From Roseobacter sp. GAI101 (GTDB taxonomy: Bacteria > Pseudomonadota > Alphaproteobacteria > Rhodobacterales > Rhodobacteraceae), in NCBI RefSeq assembly GCF_000156335.1, contig NZ_DS999214.1, positions 242,905-306,904 on the forward strand: a stretch of DNA of 64,000 nucleotides. Reading direction: 5' to 3'. The translations under genes and the position numbers were made by a program. Below the pieces are notes generated by a model that worked only from the letters and a program-made list of their open reading frames with translations, searched no databases and was not told the DNA's origin. Shown in pieces: positions 35,425 to 44,415 of this stretch; position 1 is the stretch's first letter, and each line of letters opens with the position of its first letter.

Positions 35425-37464
35425 TTATTCTTCAAGAAACCACTGCGACGGACGGTAGGGGTACGTCCGGTAATAGGCATAAGATGCCGTCTTGAACGGT
35501 GTGACGTTTTTCAACGCCGCCGAATAGTAGAGCGGCTTTTGTTCTTTCACCGTACCGATGAACAGCAGGTTGCCCGTCATGTTTTCGACGAGCTTCAGAC
35601 CCAAAGCGTCGGATTCAGGGGTACCCACCTGCGTGGCCTGAAACGCTTTTACGTCCTCCATCATCTGTTTGGCATAGGCGGGCGGTTCGACCCCGGCAGC
35701 GCCGTCGGATTGCACATATTCACCCCAAAGCATCGCGGTGCGCATGTTGAAGTAGTTGTCATACGGCGGGATGAAGATTTCCGCGTTGCCCAGAACAACG
35801 GCCAACGGCACGCTTTTTTCGAACATTGTCACATCCAGCTGGTTTGACGACTGGGACGACCGGTATTCGTCGGTCGTGACTTCTTTCACCGTGTTGTTGA
35901 TGCCCACGTCGCGCCAGCTTTGCCCGACAAGTTCGACGATCTTGATCGAAATGCCTTGCGTGGCAACCTGCAGGTTCAGCGTCAGCGGATCACCGTTGGG
36001 CAATTCGCGCATGCCGTCGCCGTCGGTATCCACAACGCCGATTTCATCCAGCAATGACTTGGCCATTTCAGGATCAAACTGGGCGTAATGCTGTTCCCAT
36101 TCCGGGGTGACGAACGAAGGTGTCGGCGAAAAGCCGATATATTGCTGGGGGCTGCCCAGACCGAACATCGCGACTTCGTTGATCTCGTCACGGTTCATCG
36201 CGACAGACATTGCCTGGCGGAACTTCAGATCACCAAAGACTTTGCGCTTTTCAAGATCTTCGGATGTGACGTTGAACGCGAAGGTCGGCATCGTGATGTC
36301 AGGTTTCAGATCGACGACGAAGCCGCCTTTTTCCTGGCTTTCCATCAGCAGCGGCACATAGTCGATCTGCAAGGCCTGCGCCTTGTAATCAACTTCGCCG
36401 TTGACCAGTTTCAGCAACCGCACTTCGCTTTCACCCACAAAGATCTCGTCCATCTCGTTGATGTAGGGCAGTTGGTTTCCGGCCGTGTCGACCATGTAGT
36501 AATAGGGGTTGGCGACGAACTGGCGGCCTTCGGTGGTTTCGGAGATGACGATGTGGCTTTCAAGGGTCGGTGCCGCATCAAGGGGCAGGTTCGCGACCTT
36601 GTCCGGATGGGCCAACATGGGCGTCGGCGTGTCCATCCAGTCAGAGCTGCCGTAATAGGCCTTGATCAGGTCATAGCCGTTTTCGAACCCCAGCGACTGC
36701 GCCAGCGTATCCGCATCGGGGTTGATCGCAGGGTGATACTGGCCAAGGAAATGCTTGGGCTGGAAGCCTTGGGCATAGTGGTTGGCGAAATGCGCAAGAA
36801 AGCCAGGCTTGGGCGACGGCATGTTGAACCGCACGGTCTGCGCATCAATCACATCGACGGTCATCGGTTCGCCACCGGCCAGGACATAATCCTTGGGGCT
36901 TTCGATCACATTGGGGTCAAGGGCAAGGTTCTCGTACCAGAATTCGACATCCTCGGCACCGAAGGGCTGGCCGTCTGACCATTTATGACCCTCGCGCAGC
37001 ACGAATGTCAGTTGCGTGTAATCGTCATTCCACCACCAGCTTTTTGCGACATTTGGCACAATTGTGGTTAGATCATCGGCATAGCGTACAAGGTTGACGT
37101 GGCGCACGGACATAAAGTCGGATGTGCCGGCCTCGGTTGCGTTGGACAGCGCGTTGAAGGTGCCGCCATAGCTGCCGATCTTGTCATAGGGGGCAACGAC
37201 CAGCGGTTCGGTGGGCATACGGTCTGCCAATGCGGGCATGTCGGGGTTGCCGCGAATACGCCCGTTCAGTGCAGCGATTTCCGGGTTCTCGGACATCTCG
37301 AGGGTGCAGTTGGCGAGGGTTTGAAATTCCGACAATTCATATTGCTGCGGGAACGCCCCGGCATCCAGGCCCATCGGATCCGCGATGGTAACGGCCGGAC
37401 ACGCGGCCATCGTGGCCCCTGACATGGCCATCAGCGCCGCACTGGATAAAAGTATTTTTTTCAT
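35425..37464 (-). CDS. Large periplasmic solute-binding protein, family 5 (DppA/OppA class)
   Basis: Captures the substrate for the downstream importer. The 679-residue precursor has a signal peptide (MKKILLSSAALMAMSGATMA). The SBP_bac_5 core includes SWWWNDDYTQLTFVLREGHK, WSDGQPFGAEDVEFW, FGDLKFRQAMSVAMNRDEIN, and KSLLDEIGVVDTDGDGMREL. It is longer than the usual 530-550 residues, matching a subgroup with big substrates or an added domain. ATG at 37464 has AAGGTG/GGAAG upstream and begins at the signal. Divergent from the M81 hydrolase gene. The true ligand is not evident; peptides, opines and sugar derivatives are all known in the family. Confidence 0.93.
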   Translation of the reverse strand: MKKILLSSAALMAMSGATMAACPAVTIADPMGLDAGAFPQQYELSEFQTLANCTLEMSENPEIAALNGRIRGNPDMPALADRMPTEPLVVAPYDKIGSYGGTFNALSNATEAGTSDFMSVRHVNLVRYADDLTTIVPNVAKSWWWNDDYTQLTFVLREGHKWSDGQPFGAEDVEFWYENLALDPNVIESPKDYVLAGGEPMTVDVIDAQTVRFNMPSPKPGFLAHFANHYAQGFQPKHFLGQYHPAINPDADTLAQSLGFENGYDLIKAYYGSSDWMDTPTPMLAHPDKVANLPLDAAPTLESHIVISETTEGRQFVANPYYYMVDTAGNQLPYINEMDEIFVGESEVRLLKLVNGEVDYKAQALQIDYVPLLMESQEKGGFVVDLKPDITMPTFAFNVTSEDLEKRKVFGDLKFRQAMSVAMNRDEINEVAMFGLGSPQQYIGFSPTPSFVTPEWEQHYAQFDPEMAKSLLDEIGVVDTDGDGMRELPNGDPLTLNLQVATQGISIKIVELVGQSWRDVGINNTVKEVTTDEYRSSQSSNQLDVTMFEKSVPLAVVLGNAEIFIPPYDNYFNMRTAMLWGEYVQSDGAAGVEPPAYAKQMMEDVKAFQATQVGTPESDALGLKLVENMTGNLLFIGTVKEQKPLYYSAALKNVTPFKTASYAYYRTYPYRPSQWFLEE

Positions 37465-37941
37465 AAGGTGCTTCCTTGTTGGGTTTTCACCGCGTACCGG
37501 CAATTATTTTTTGGGCTTGATGCCATCGTTGGTTTTTTAAAAAGACTACCCGCAAATCCGAAGTTGGCGAGAAGCGTCAACAGTTTTACGGCATCTCAAA
37601 AGTGAGATGCCTGCTTTTTATGCATGCTGGCGGGAATGGTTTCGAAGAGACGTTGAACAAAGTGATGGCCAAGGCGTGACCTTGGGCCGAAATGTGATTT
37701 GGCAGGATCAAAACACGGACCGGCAGCGTAAAGGCCGCGCTGACCGCAGAAAATCTTGTCCCCAAGGGGTGCCTGGCAGTTGCTTTATCATGGATAATTT
37801 CCCCGCAGATGAAGAAACTTAGGAATAAAGTTTTCAACAAGTCAACAAATTCTGTTTTCTTGCAGTACCGGTCCCGTTGATGCGAACCGACGCAAGCCCG
37901 CCCCAGATCGGTGTCAGACGCCGTGCCAAAGGATATAAATC
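37465..37941. promoter_or_regulatory. Divergent promoter region with a perfect inverted repeat
   Basis: The 477 bases hold the promoters of the leftward ABC operon and the rightward M81 gene. At 37590-37611 is GGCATCTCA-AAAG-TGAGATGCC, 9-bp perfect arms, followed by TGCTTTTTA. As RNA on the plus strand it would look like an intrinsic terminator, but no plus-strand gene ends there, so a regulator binding site is the better reading. No other gene is supported, though short open frames exist on both strands. Confidence 0.5.
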
Positions 37942-39411
37942 GTGAGTTTCAAAGTTCTCTCTGCCGAGATTATCCACGAGACAAATACCTTCAATATCCA
38001 CCCGACGACGCTGAAAAGCTTTGAGGGCCGTTTCTTGTTGGATGGGGCGCGGGCGATTGCAGAGCGCGGCGATCAAAACACGGAACTTGCCGGATTGCTT
38101 GACGTCGGCCGTGACCACGGTTGGGATATCACGCACACCATCAGCGCAGCCGCGGGTCCCGGCGGGGTCGTGACGCGCGATGCCTTTGATGCACTGGTGG
38201 CCCCCCTGATCACTGCAGCCAATGGAACCTGGGACGGCGTATTCCTCATGCTCCACGGTGCCATGGTTACTGATCTCCACGAAGATGGCGAAGCCGAGAT
38301 TTTGCGCCGTGTCCGTGCCGTTGTTGGCCCGGACATACCCGTTGCCGTCACGCTTGACCCCCATGCAAACGTCACCAAAGCCATGTGCGGTCTGGCGCAG
38401 ATCCTAGTTTCCTACACGACCTATCCTCATGTCGATATCCGCGCCACAGGTCGCCGCACGGCTGAAATTCTGCACCGCGCCATGTCCGGTGACATCCGGC
38501 CCGTGACCCTGCGTGCCCGCCGGCCCATGCTGGAGGAGGCCAATGGCGGCAGGACCGACCAAGGCCCGATGATTGAACGCCATGCGCTTGCCCGTGCGTT
38601 CGAGGCCCGCAAGGGGGTCTATGCGATCAGCATCAATGGGGGCTTTCCCTGCGCCGACATTGCCGATGTGGGTCCGACTGTTCTGGTCACATGCGATGGC
38701 GATACGGGGCCGCATCGCCAGATTGCGGAAACGCTTGCCGATGATATCTGGGAACGGCGCAATGACGCCCTGAACAGCTATCTCAGCAGTGCACAGGCTG
38801 CCGGGATCGCAAAGACCTGGATGCCCTGCGCGGGGCCTTTGGTCATTGCGGACTATGCCGACAATCCGGGGGCGGGTGCCTATGGGGATGGTACCAATCT
38901 GTTGGCGGCGTTGCTTGACGCCGGGGTTCGGAACGCTTGCTTTGGGCCGATGGTGGACCCTGACGCCGCTGCTTTCCTGAATACGCAAGACATCGGGGCC
39001 AACGTGAGCCTTAAGATTGGCGGCACCACCGCGCCGGACATCGGTGGCGGCCCTTTGCGCGTCACGGGTACAGTCAAATGGAAAGGTGATGGCTACGTCA
39101 TTGGCAGCGGACCCATGATGCGCGGACTTACGCGGGATTTCGGCGCGACAGTTGTTCTTGATGTTGCCGGGATCGAGATATTGATCGTGACCCTGCCACA
39201 CCAGATGCTGGACCTGAGACAGTTCGAAACTTTCGGGATTGACCCCGCCCTGAAAACCGTTGTCGCGTTGAAATCAATGCAGCATTTTCGCGCTGCCTTC
39301 ACTCCCATCGCCGGGCGCATTATCGTCTGTGACAGCGGGGCGCTGTGTACACTCAACTATGGATCGCTGGGATACAAGAACGTCCGCCGCCCTGTGTTTC
39401 CTTTGGACTGA
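37942..39411 (+). CDS. M81 family metallohydrolase (MlrC-like)
   Basis: A 489-residue member of the family named for microcystinase C, which cleaves linearised microcystin and other odd peptides using zinc. Family marks are the start SAEIIHETNTFN, GVFLMLHGAMVTDLHEDGEA, TLDPHANVT, YTTYPHVDIRATGRR, and the C-terminal MlrC_C region with DYADNPGAGAYGDGTNLL. The start is the GTG at 37942 after AAAGGATATAAATC. It is divergent from the ABC operon and ends only 7 bases from the convergent sulfatase-type gene. It probably breaks down what the importer brings in (inference from position). Confidence 0.88.
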   Translation: MSFKVLSAEIIHETNTFNIHPTTLKSFEGRFLLDGARAIAERGDQNTELAGLLDVGRDHGWDITHTISAAAGPGGVVTRDAFDALVAPLITAANGTWDGVFLMLHGAMVTDLHEDGEAEILRRVRAVVGPDIPVAVTLDPHANVTKAMCGLAQILVSYTTYPHVDIRATGRRTAEILHRAMSGDIRPVTLRARRPMLEEANGGRTDQGPMIERHALARAFEARKGVYAISINGGFPCADIADVGPTVLVTCDGDTGPHRQIAETLADDIWERRNDALNSYLSSAQAAGIAKTWMPCAGPLVIADYADNPGAGAYGDGTNLLAALLDAGVRNACFGPMVDPDAAAFLNTQDIGANVSLKIGGTTAPDIGGGPLRVTGTVKWKGDGYVIGSGPMMRGLTRDFGATVVLDVAGIEILIVTLPHQMLDLRQFETFGIDPALKTVVALKSMQHFRAAFTPIAGRIIVCDSGALCTLNYGSLGYKNVRRPVFPLD

Positions 39412-39418
39412 ACCGTGT

Positions 39419-40960
39419 CTACGGCATTTCGTGGCGCTGTTTCAGGCGGGGACCCTCGTTCGTGATCGAATACAGCGACAGCGTGTGGTCCATATTCTTC
39501 ATCCGGTGCCGCAGCATCAATCGGGTCAGCCTGTTCAGATCGGCTTGATACTCCGGCTGGCTGGCGACATTGACGGCTTCGCCCGCCGCGTCATGGTCAT
39601 AAAGGATCGGGGGCAGATCGGCGGCAAATTCCACCAGCGTGAACCGCGCTTCGCGCAGGACCGAAAGCGATGAATCGCTGGGGCCTGTGCCAAGGGCCTG
39701 TTCCCAGACCGTCGGGGCCTCGGGTTCGGAAAAGTCGAATTCCGAGAAGGTGTATGTGCGCCAGTCCTGCGGCACCTCGCCTTGCAGCAAAGGCAGCAGC
39801 GATCTGCCGTCCATTGAATTGGGGATGTCCTGACCGACCCAATCCAAGATCGTCGGGGTTATATCGATCGTCTCGACGGGTTCCGTCACGACGCTGCCCG
39901 CGCGGACCCCGTTGCCCGGTTGGCGGATGATCAGCGGCGTATGATAGGCGGCATCATGGACCGTGAACTTGCCCCAACTGTGCCGGTCGCCCAACATTTC
40001 GCCATGATCCGCCGTTACCACAATCAAGGTGTCCTCATATTGGCCCGTCTTCTTTAAAAAGTCGATCACGCGGCCAATATGCAGATCAACTTCGGTGATC
40101 AGGCCGAAATAGAGCGCGCGCAGGGTCTGGGTGTTTTCATCCGTGGCCGTTAGATCGGGAAAGCCAACAACATTCCCTGCCAGGGTTTTATTGGCCAAGG
40201 CAGCCCCGAAAAATGGATGGTTTGCGACCTCGTCCGCGGGATCATCAAGGCGGGTGGGCATCGGTATCTGCGCGGGATCATACATGTTGTTGTACGGGGC
40301 AGGTGCCACCAATGGCGGATGCGGCCGAATGTAGGTCAGATGCGCGAACCAGTCCGTTGCCTTGTAGGACGGCATCGTCGCCAAGAACCGGTCTGTCAGA
40401 AACGCGGTGTCGCTGTCTTTGGCACGGTAAAGCGCGGGATCATTGATTTTTGGGGCATCGCCCGTGGGGGACACGGGGTGATATACGCTTGAATAGCTGT
40501 CGAAATCATATCCTTGTTCGATTAGATGTGATCGCCACGGATAAGACATCTCGAACCGCATTTCGACGACTTCCTGAAAGCCGTTCATATGGTGTTCATA
40601 AGTCCGCAGCGCAGGGTCATTTTCATGAAAGGCCCGCGGGTCCTGCGATGTGTCGGTATAGCCGAACAACATCGGCGTATAACCCGACTTGCGCATTTCC
40701 GTTGCGATATTGGCGGTATCATGGCGCAGCGGCGTGCCATTGCGCACGGACCGGTGGTTCATCGAATATTGCCCAGTCAGCAGCGACGCGCGGGACGGGC
40801 CGCAGGGGTTCACCACTGAATAGTGTCGCTGAAAGGTCACCGCATCTGCCATCAACGCGCGTAGATTGGGCAGGTCTATGTGCTGGGCCAGATCACCGAA
40901 AACGCAATCAGCCCGCAGCTGATCCGTCACGATAAACAGAACGTTCTGGGGGCTGCCCAT
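39419..40960 (-). CDS. Alkaline-phosphatase-superfamily hydrolase, phosphonate monoester hydrolase/sulfatase type
   Basis: A 513-residue formylglycine enzyme. The modified residue is Cys53 in NPCGPSRASLLTG (CxPSR), with Asp13 (FIVTDQLRAD) and TADHGEMLGDRHSWGK as metal ligands. The wider sequence tracks the Rhizobium/Burkholderia phosphonate monoester hydrolases: QYSMNHRSVRNGTPL, YIRPHPPLVAPAPYNNMYD, GLITEVDLHIGRVIDFLKKT, and a C-terminus RHRMKNMDHTLSLY. Those enzymes hydrolyse phosphonate monoesters, phosphodiesters and sulfate esters. No signal peptide is present, so it acts in the cytoplasm on imported substrate. No formylglycine-generating enzyme gene is in the window. Confidence 0.88.
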   Translation of the reverse strand: MGSPQNVLFIVTDQLRADCVFGDLAQHIDLPNLRALMADAVTFQRHYSVVNPCGPSRASLLTGQYSMNHRSVRNGTPLRHDTANIATEMRKSGYTPMLFGYTDTSQDPRAFHENDPALRTYEHHMNGFQEVVEMRFEMSYPWRSHLIEQGYDFDSYSSVYHPVSPTGDAPKINDPALYRAKDSDTAFLTDRFLATMPSYKATDWFAHLTYIRPHPPLVAPAPYNNMYDPAQIPMPTRLDDPADEVANHPFFGAALANKTLAGNVVGFPDLTATDENTQTLRALYFGLITEVDLHIGRVIDFLKKTGQYEDTLIVVTADHGEMLGDRHSWGKFTVHDAAYHTPLIIRQPGNGVRAGSVVTEPVETIDITPTILDWVGQDIPNSMDGRSLLPLLQGEVPQDWRTYTFSEFDFSEPEAPTVWEQALGTGPSDSSLSVLREARFTLVEFAADLPPILYDHDAAGEAVNVASQPEYQADLNRLTRLMLRHRMKNMDHTLSLYSITNEGPRLKQRHEMP

Positions 40961-40973
40961 AGCGAGAATCCTT

Positions 40974-40993
40974 TTCAGACGACTTCAGACGAC
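40974..40993. repeat. Tandem 10-bp repeat TTCAGACGAC x2
   Basis: Two exact adjacent copies, 14 bases before the hydrolase start on its promoter side. A 10-base period places both on one face of the helix, as expected for a dimeric regulator such as the DeoR protein encoded across the gap. Confidence 0.45.
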
Positions 40994-41058
40994 GGGTTCG
41001 AATAACGCTTATAAAGCGCCCGGTGAAAAGGGACTTGTGACTCCCAAAGCGCATTTCC

Positions 41059-41074
41059 TGTGTATTGATACACA
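41059..41074. promoter_or_regulatory. 16-bp palindrome in the hydrolase/DeoR gap
   Basis: TGTGTAT-TG-ATACACA has 7-bp perfect arms around two bases. It is mid-way in the 193-base divergent gap and may be an operator of the local regulator or of another factor. Confidence 0.4.
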
Positions 41075-41110
41075 TGTGGCCCCAAATATGCTTGCAATTT
41101 CGGTCAGATG

Positions 41111-41140
41111 TGTGGATCTTTGTGGAAACCTGTGGATAAT
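41111..41140. promoter_or_regulatory. Three phased TGTGGA repeats before the DeoR gene
   Basis: TGTGGATCTT, TGTGGAAACC and TGTGGATAAT follow each other at exactly 10-base steps, ending 13 bases before the DeoR start. A related TGTGGC lies at 41075. The last copy also equals a perfect DnaA box (TGTGGATAA). Helically phased direct repeats suit a DeoR-family autoregulatory operator. Confidence 0.45.
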
Positions 41141-41153
41141 TGACCCTGCCGTC

Positions 41154-41954
41154 ATGGATAAAGCAACAAAACATTCCCACCGCGAGCGGGAGCTTCTAGA
41201 CGCGCTTCACCGTCTGGGCGGGTCCGCGCGCAGTGCTGAACTCGCGAAAACGCTTGATGTGTCGGAGGAAACCGTGCGCCGGACGATCAAGGCGCTGTCG
41301 AAATCCGGCGTCTTGGAAAGGATGTATGGCGGTGCCTATTTGACCGGCCCGCGCGATGCCCCCAGTTTCGTCCGCCGCATTGCCAGGCATTCAAAGGAAA
41401 AACGCGCCATCGCGACAACGGTTGCCCAACAGGTGCGCGACGGTATGAGCCTGTTTCTTGATGTGGGGTCCACAACCGCCTTTGTCGCTGAGAAACTGCG
41501 GGATCGCTGTCGTCTGACGGTTGCGACGAATTCCATTGGCGTCGCACAGGTTCTGGCCAATCATAACGGCAACCATGTTCATTTGCTGGGCGGCGAAATG
41601 CAGACCGACGAACGCGGCACATTCGGTTTCGTGACGGAACAGCATTGTCGCAGATATGCCTTTGACCTTGCGATCCTCAGCACCGATGCTTTGCAGGCGC
41701 AGCACGGTTTCCTGAACCTCAACGCGGCAGAGGCGAATTTGGCAGGCGTTGTTGCAGACTGTGCGGGACAGGTGCTGGTGGCGCTGGATCATCATAAATT
41801 CAACCAGACCGCCCCCCATTCTGGCCTGAACCCGCGCGCCGTGAATATGGTCGTGACAGACCAACAGCCCGACCCGGAATTGACGCAGGCAATTGCGAAC
41901 TGGGGCATCGAAATCTGCCTCGCGACCGGAGGCGACGATGCAGCCAATGACTAA
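41154..41954 (+). CDS. DeoR-family transcriptional repressor
   Basis: A 266-residue regulator with an N-terminal HTH (RERELLDALHRLGGSARSAE, then LAKTLDVSEETVRRTIKALS) and GVLERMYGGAYL. The C-terminal DeoRC sugar-phosphate sensor contains KRAIATTVAQQVRDGMSLFL, DVGSTTAFVAEKL and VATNSIGVAQVLA. Effectors in the family are phosphorylated sugars or polyols, which fits the adjacent phosphatase. The ATG at 41154 begins just before the HTH; an ATG at 41037 would translate the repeat region. It overlaps the next gene by 17 bases. Confidence 0.92.
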   Translation: MDKATKHSHRERELLDALHRLGGSARSAELAKTLDVSEETVRRTIKALSKSGVLERMYGGAYLTGPRDAPSFVRRIARHSKEKRAIATTVAQQVRDGMSLFLDVGSTTAFVAEKLRDRCRLTVATNSIGVAQVLANHNGNHVHLLGGEMQTDERGTFGFVTEQHCRRYAFDLAILSTDALQAQHGFLNLNAAEANLAGVVADCAGQVLVALDHHKFNQTAPHSGLNPRAVNMVVTDQQPDPELTQAIANWGIEICLATGGDDAAND

Positions 41955-42708
41955 CGCCGACCACGCGGTCACGATCGCGCAATTCGCAGCCAAGGCCGCC
42001 ATGGGGTATTTCCGGGGGCCTTTGGGTACACAGTTCAAGGATGATGCAAGCCCGGTCACCCAAGCGGACAGGGGCGTTGAAACGCTGGTGAGAGACTATT
42101 TGGCGCGGCATTTTCCGGATGACGGCATCTTTGGCGAAGAACACGGGATCGAAGGTGCTGACAAAGAATGGATGTGGATCATCGACCCCATAGATGGCAC
42201 GCGGTCGTTTCTCTCGGGCCATCCCCTTTTCGGGTTTTTGCTGGCACATCTTAGGGATGGCATGCCGCAAATCGGGCTAATCGGTATGCCTGCGCTGGAC
42301 GAGGTGTTTCTGGGCATCAAAGGCCAAGGGGCAACGCTGAATGGCACTGCGATCCACTGCTCGGCCCGGACTGACCTTGATCAGGCGATCTTGTTCATTA
42401 ACGAAGGCGAAAAGATCTATGCAGAGCACCCAGAGATTTTTGCCGCGCTCGTGCAGGCCGGCCAGACCCGCCGGTTTTCCTATGATTGCTATCCGCATGC
42501 GTTGCTGGCGGCGGGGCATGTGGATGCGGTCGTGGACTTCGACCTGCAGCCCTATGATTACCTGCCGCTGATGGTCGTGATCGAAGAGGCTGGCGGCATC
42601 ATCACCGACTGGGCGGGGCAGCCCCTGACACTGAAATCGGACGGGCGTGTTCTGTCTGCCGCAACGCCGGAAATACACGCCGGGCTTTTGGCGATGGTGG
42701 GGCGCTAG
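41938..42708 (+). CDS. Inositol-monophosphatase family phosphatase
   Basis: A 256-residue Mg-dependent phosphomonoesterase. Metal-binding motifs are all present: GEEHG (Glu), WIIDPIDGTRSFLSGHPLFG (Asp-Pro-Ile-Asp-Gly-Thr), and the C-terminal YDYLPLMVVIEEAGGIITDW. Family members dephosphorylate inositol phosphate, histidinol phosphate, fructose-bisphosphate or PAP; the substrate cannot be told here. Start 41938 is picked over 41947 because GGAGG is 5 bases before it. It overlaps the regulator gene and is 2 bases from the transporter gene, so the three are one operon. Confidence 0.9.
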   Translation: MQPMTNADHAVTIAQFAAKAAMGYFRGPLGTQFKDDASPVTQADRGVETLVRDYLARHFPDDGIFGEEHGIEGADKEWMWIIDPIDGTRSFLSGHPLFGFLLAHLRDGMPQIGLIGMPALDEVFLGIKGQGATLNGTAIHCSARTDLDQAILFINEGEKIYAEHPEIFAALVQAGQTRRFSYDCYPHALLAAGHVDAVVDFDLQPYDYLPLMVVIEEAGGIITDWAGQPLTLKSDGRVLSAATPEIHAGLLAMVGR

Positions 42709-42710
42709 AC

Positions 42711-44393
42711 GTGGTCATCATCAATTTTCTTGTCAGCATCGCAGGTGCCACCATGTTGCTGCTGTTCGCCGTGGGCCTTGTGCGTACAGGAATTGAACGC
42801 AGTTACGGGGCCTCTTTCCAGCGGGTGATGACGGGCCAGCGCGGTCCTTTGCGCTCAGGTCTGGTGGGCATGGTTCTGGCGCTTGTGCTACAAAGCTCGG
42901 CCGCGGTTGCCGTTTTGACGGCGGGTTTTGCAGCCAGTGGATTGCTGGCCTTTGGCACGGGGCTGGCGATTGTTCTGGGCGGTGATCTGGGGTCGGCGTT
43001 GATCGTACAGGTGCTTTCTGCCGATCTGACATGGCTTATACCGGTCCTGCTGGCCGTTGGGGGCTGGCTGTACCTAAAGACGGATTCGAAGAAACTGCGT
43101 CAGGCGGGGCGCATCGCCATGGGCATCGCCCTGATCCTGATTTCGCTGCAGTTCCTGCGCGACGCGATGGAGCCGATCCGCGACAGCGCCTTTTTGCCGG
43201 CGGTGTCCGATTACCTTGCGCGCGACTATATCACCGCCTTTCTGGTGGGGGGGGCGCTGGCGTTTCTGATGCACAGTTCGGTGGCCGCAATCTTGATGTG
43301 CGTCACGCTGGTTCAGGTCGGCGCGATCCCCTTTGCTGCGGGCCTGTCGCTGGTGTTCGGGGCCAACCTGGGCAGCGCTTTCATTCCTGTCTGGCTGACA
43401 CGCGGCATGGATCTGCCTGCGCGGCGGATCGTCTTTGCCAACCTGATGGTGCGCGGAATGTGGGCCGTGATCTGTCTGTTTGCGGTCAATCTTGCCTTGG
43501 ACCCGACGGTGATCGGGGCGGAGATCGGCAGCCAGGTGTTGGTGATTGCGCATGTGTCCTTCAACGCGTCTGTCCTGCTGTTGGTCTTGCCATTTTGCAC
43601 ATGGTTGCAGGCCCCGTTTGAACGGATATGGCCGGACCCTGCAAAAGACGGTTCCTTTCTGATCCCGTCCCGCCCGGAAACCGCGCTTGATCCGATGAAC
43701 GTCGGGTCGCCGACCCAAGCCGTGGCTTCTTTGAAACGTGAATTATTGCGCATGACCGAACTGGTCGAAACGATGTTCCGCCCCGTCATGGATTTGTACC
43801 GCTCGGGCGAAAGGTCGCATATCAAGGCGGTGCAATCTGTTGACCACGAGGTGAACGCCTGCCTCACCCGCATCCGTGCTTTTACGGCGGGCCTGTCGGT
43901 CAAGATGATGGACCCCGAAAACGGCCGCGTGGCCCGCGAAATGCTGGAATATGCCGTGCGTCTTGAAACGGCGGGCGATGTTGTCGCCGAACGGTTGATG
44001 GGGCTGGCCGGAAAACTGGGCAAAACGGGCGGCGCGTTTTCCGATGAAGGGTGGTCTGAGTTGCAGCACATGCACGAGAACATCCTCGCCAATATAAAGT
44101 TGGCGTCGAATGTTCTGATCTCGGACGATCTGGAAAGTGCGCGCTTGTTGAACATGGAAAAGACCGAAATCAAACGCGCCGAGCGTGACAGCCGCAAGAA
44201 GCACTTTAAACGGTTGCAATCCGGCGACCCGCAAAGCTTTGCCACCAGTGACATCCATCTGGAAACCCTGCGCGCCTTTCGCGATTTCAACAGCAATATC
44301 GCTGCGGTTGCGACCCCGATCCTTTATGCGAAAGGGCAGCTTCTCGAGACGCGGCTGATCGAGGAAATGCCCGACCGGCAGACCGACTCATAA
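42711..44393 (+). CDS. Na/Pi cotransporter II family protein with PhoU-like tail
   Basis: A 560-residue membrane protein. The first half has two Na_Pi_cotrans repeats: LVLQSSAAVAVLTAGFAASG with the QSS motif, and FLMHSSVAAILMCVTLVQVG, where the second repeat has HSS instead of QSS. The second half (from about 330) is helical and PhoU-like (LKRELLRMTELVETMFRPVM ... RLETAGDVVAERLMGLAGKL). Bacterial proteins of this layout, such as E. coli YjbB, export phosphate when it is in excess. The GTG start at 42711 directly follows the phosphatase stop, supporting disposal of released phosphate. Confidence 0.9.
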   Translation: MVIINFLVSIAGATMLLLFAVGLVRTGIERSYGASFQRVMTGQRGPLRSGLVGMVLALVLQSSAAVAVLTAGFAASGLLAFGTGLAIVLGGDLGSALIVQVLSADLTWLIPVLLAVGGWLYLKTDSKKLRQAGRIAMGIALILISLQFLRDAMEPIRDSAFLPAVSDYLARDYITAFLVGGALAFLMHSSVAAILMCVTLVQVGAIPFAAGLSLVFGANLGSAFIPVWLTRGMDLPARRIVFANLMVRGMWAVICLFAVNLALDPTVIGAEIGSQVLVIAHVSFNASVLLLVLPFCTWLQAPFERIWPDPAKDGSFLIPSRPETALDPMNVGSPTQAVASLKRELLRMTELVETMFRPVMDLYRSGERSHIKAVQSVDHEVNACLTRIRAFTAGLSVKMMDPENGRVAREMLEYAVRLETAGDVVAERLMGLAGKLGKTGGAFSDEGWSELQHMHENILANIKLASNVLISDDLESARLLNMEKTEIKRAERDSRKKHFKRLQSGDPQSFATSDIHLETLRAFRDFNSNIAAVATPILYAKGQLLETRLIEEMPDRQTDS

Positions 44394-44415
44394 ACCTCAA
44401 ACGAGGCATTTCGCC

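Noticed and set aside
41131..41139. Perfect DnaA box as a sign of a replication origin
   Set aside because: Only one exact box, no AT-rich unwinding region and no replication genes nearby; it is better explained as one unit of the phased repeat.
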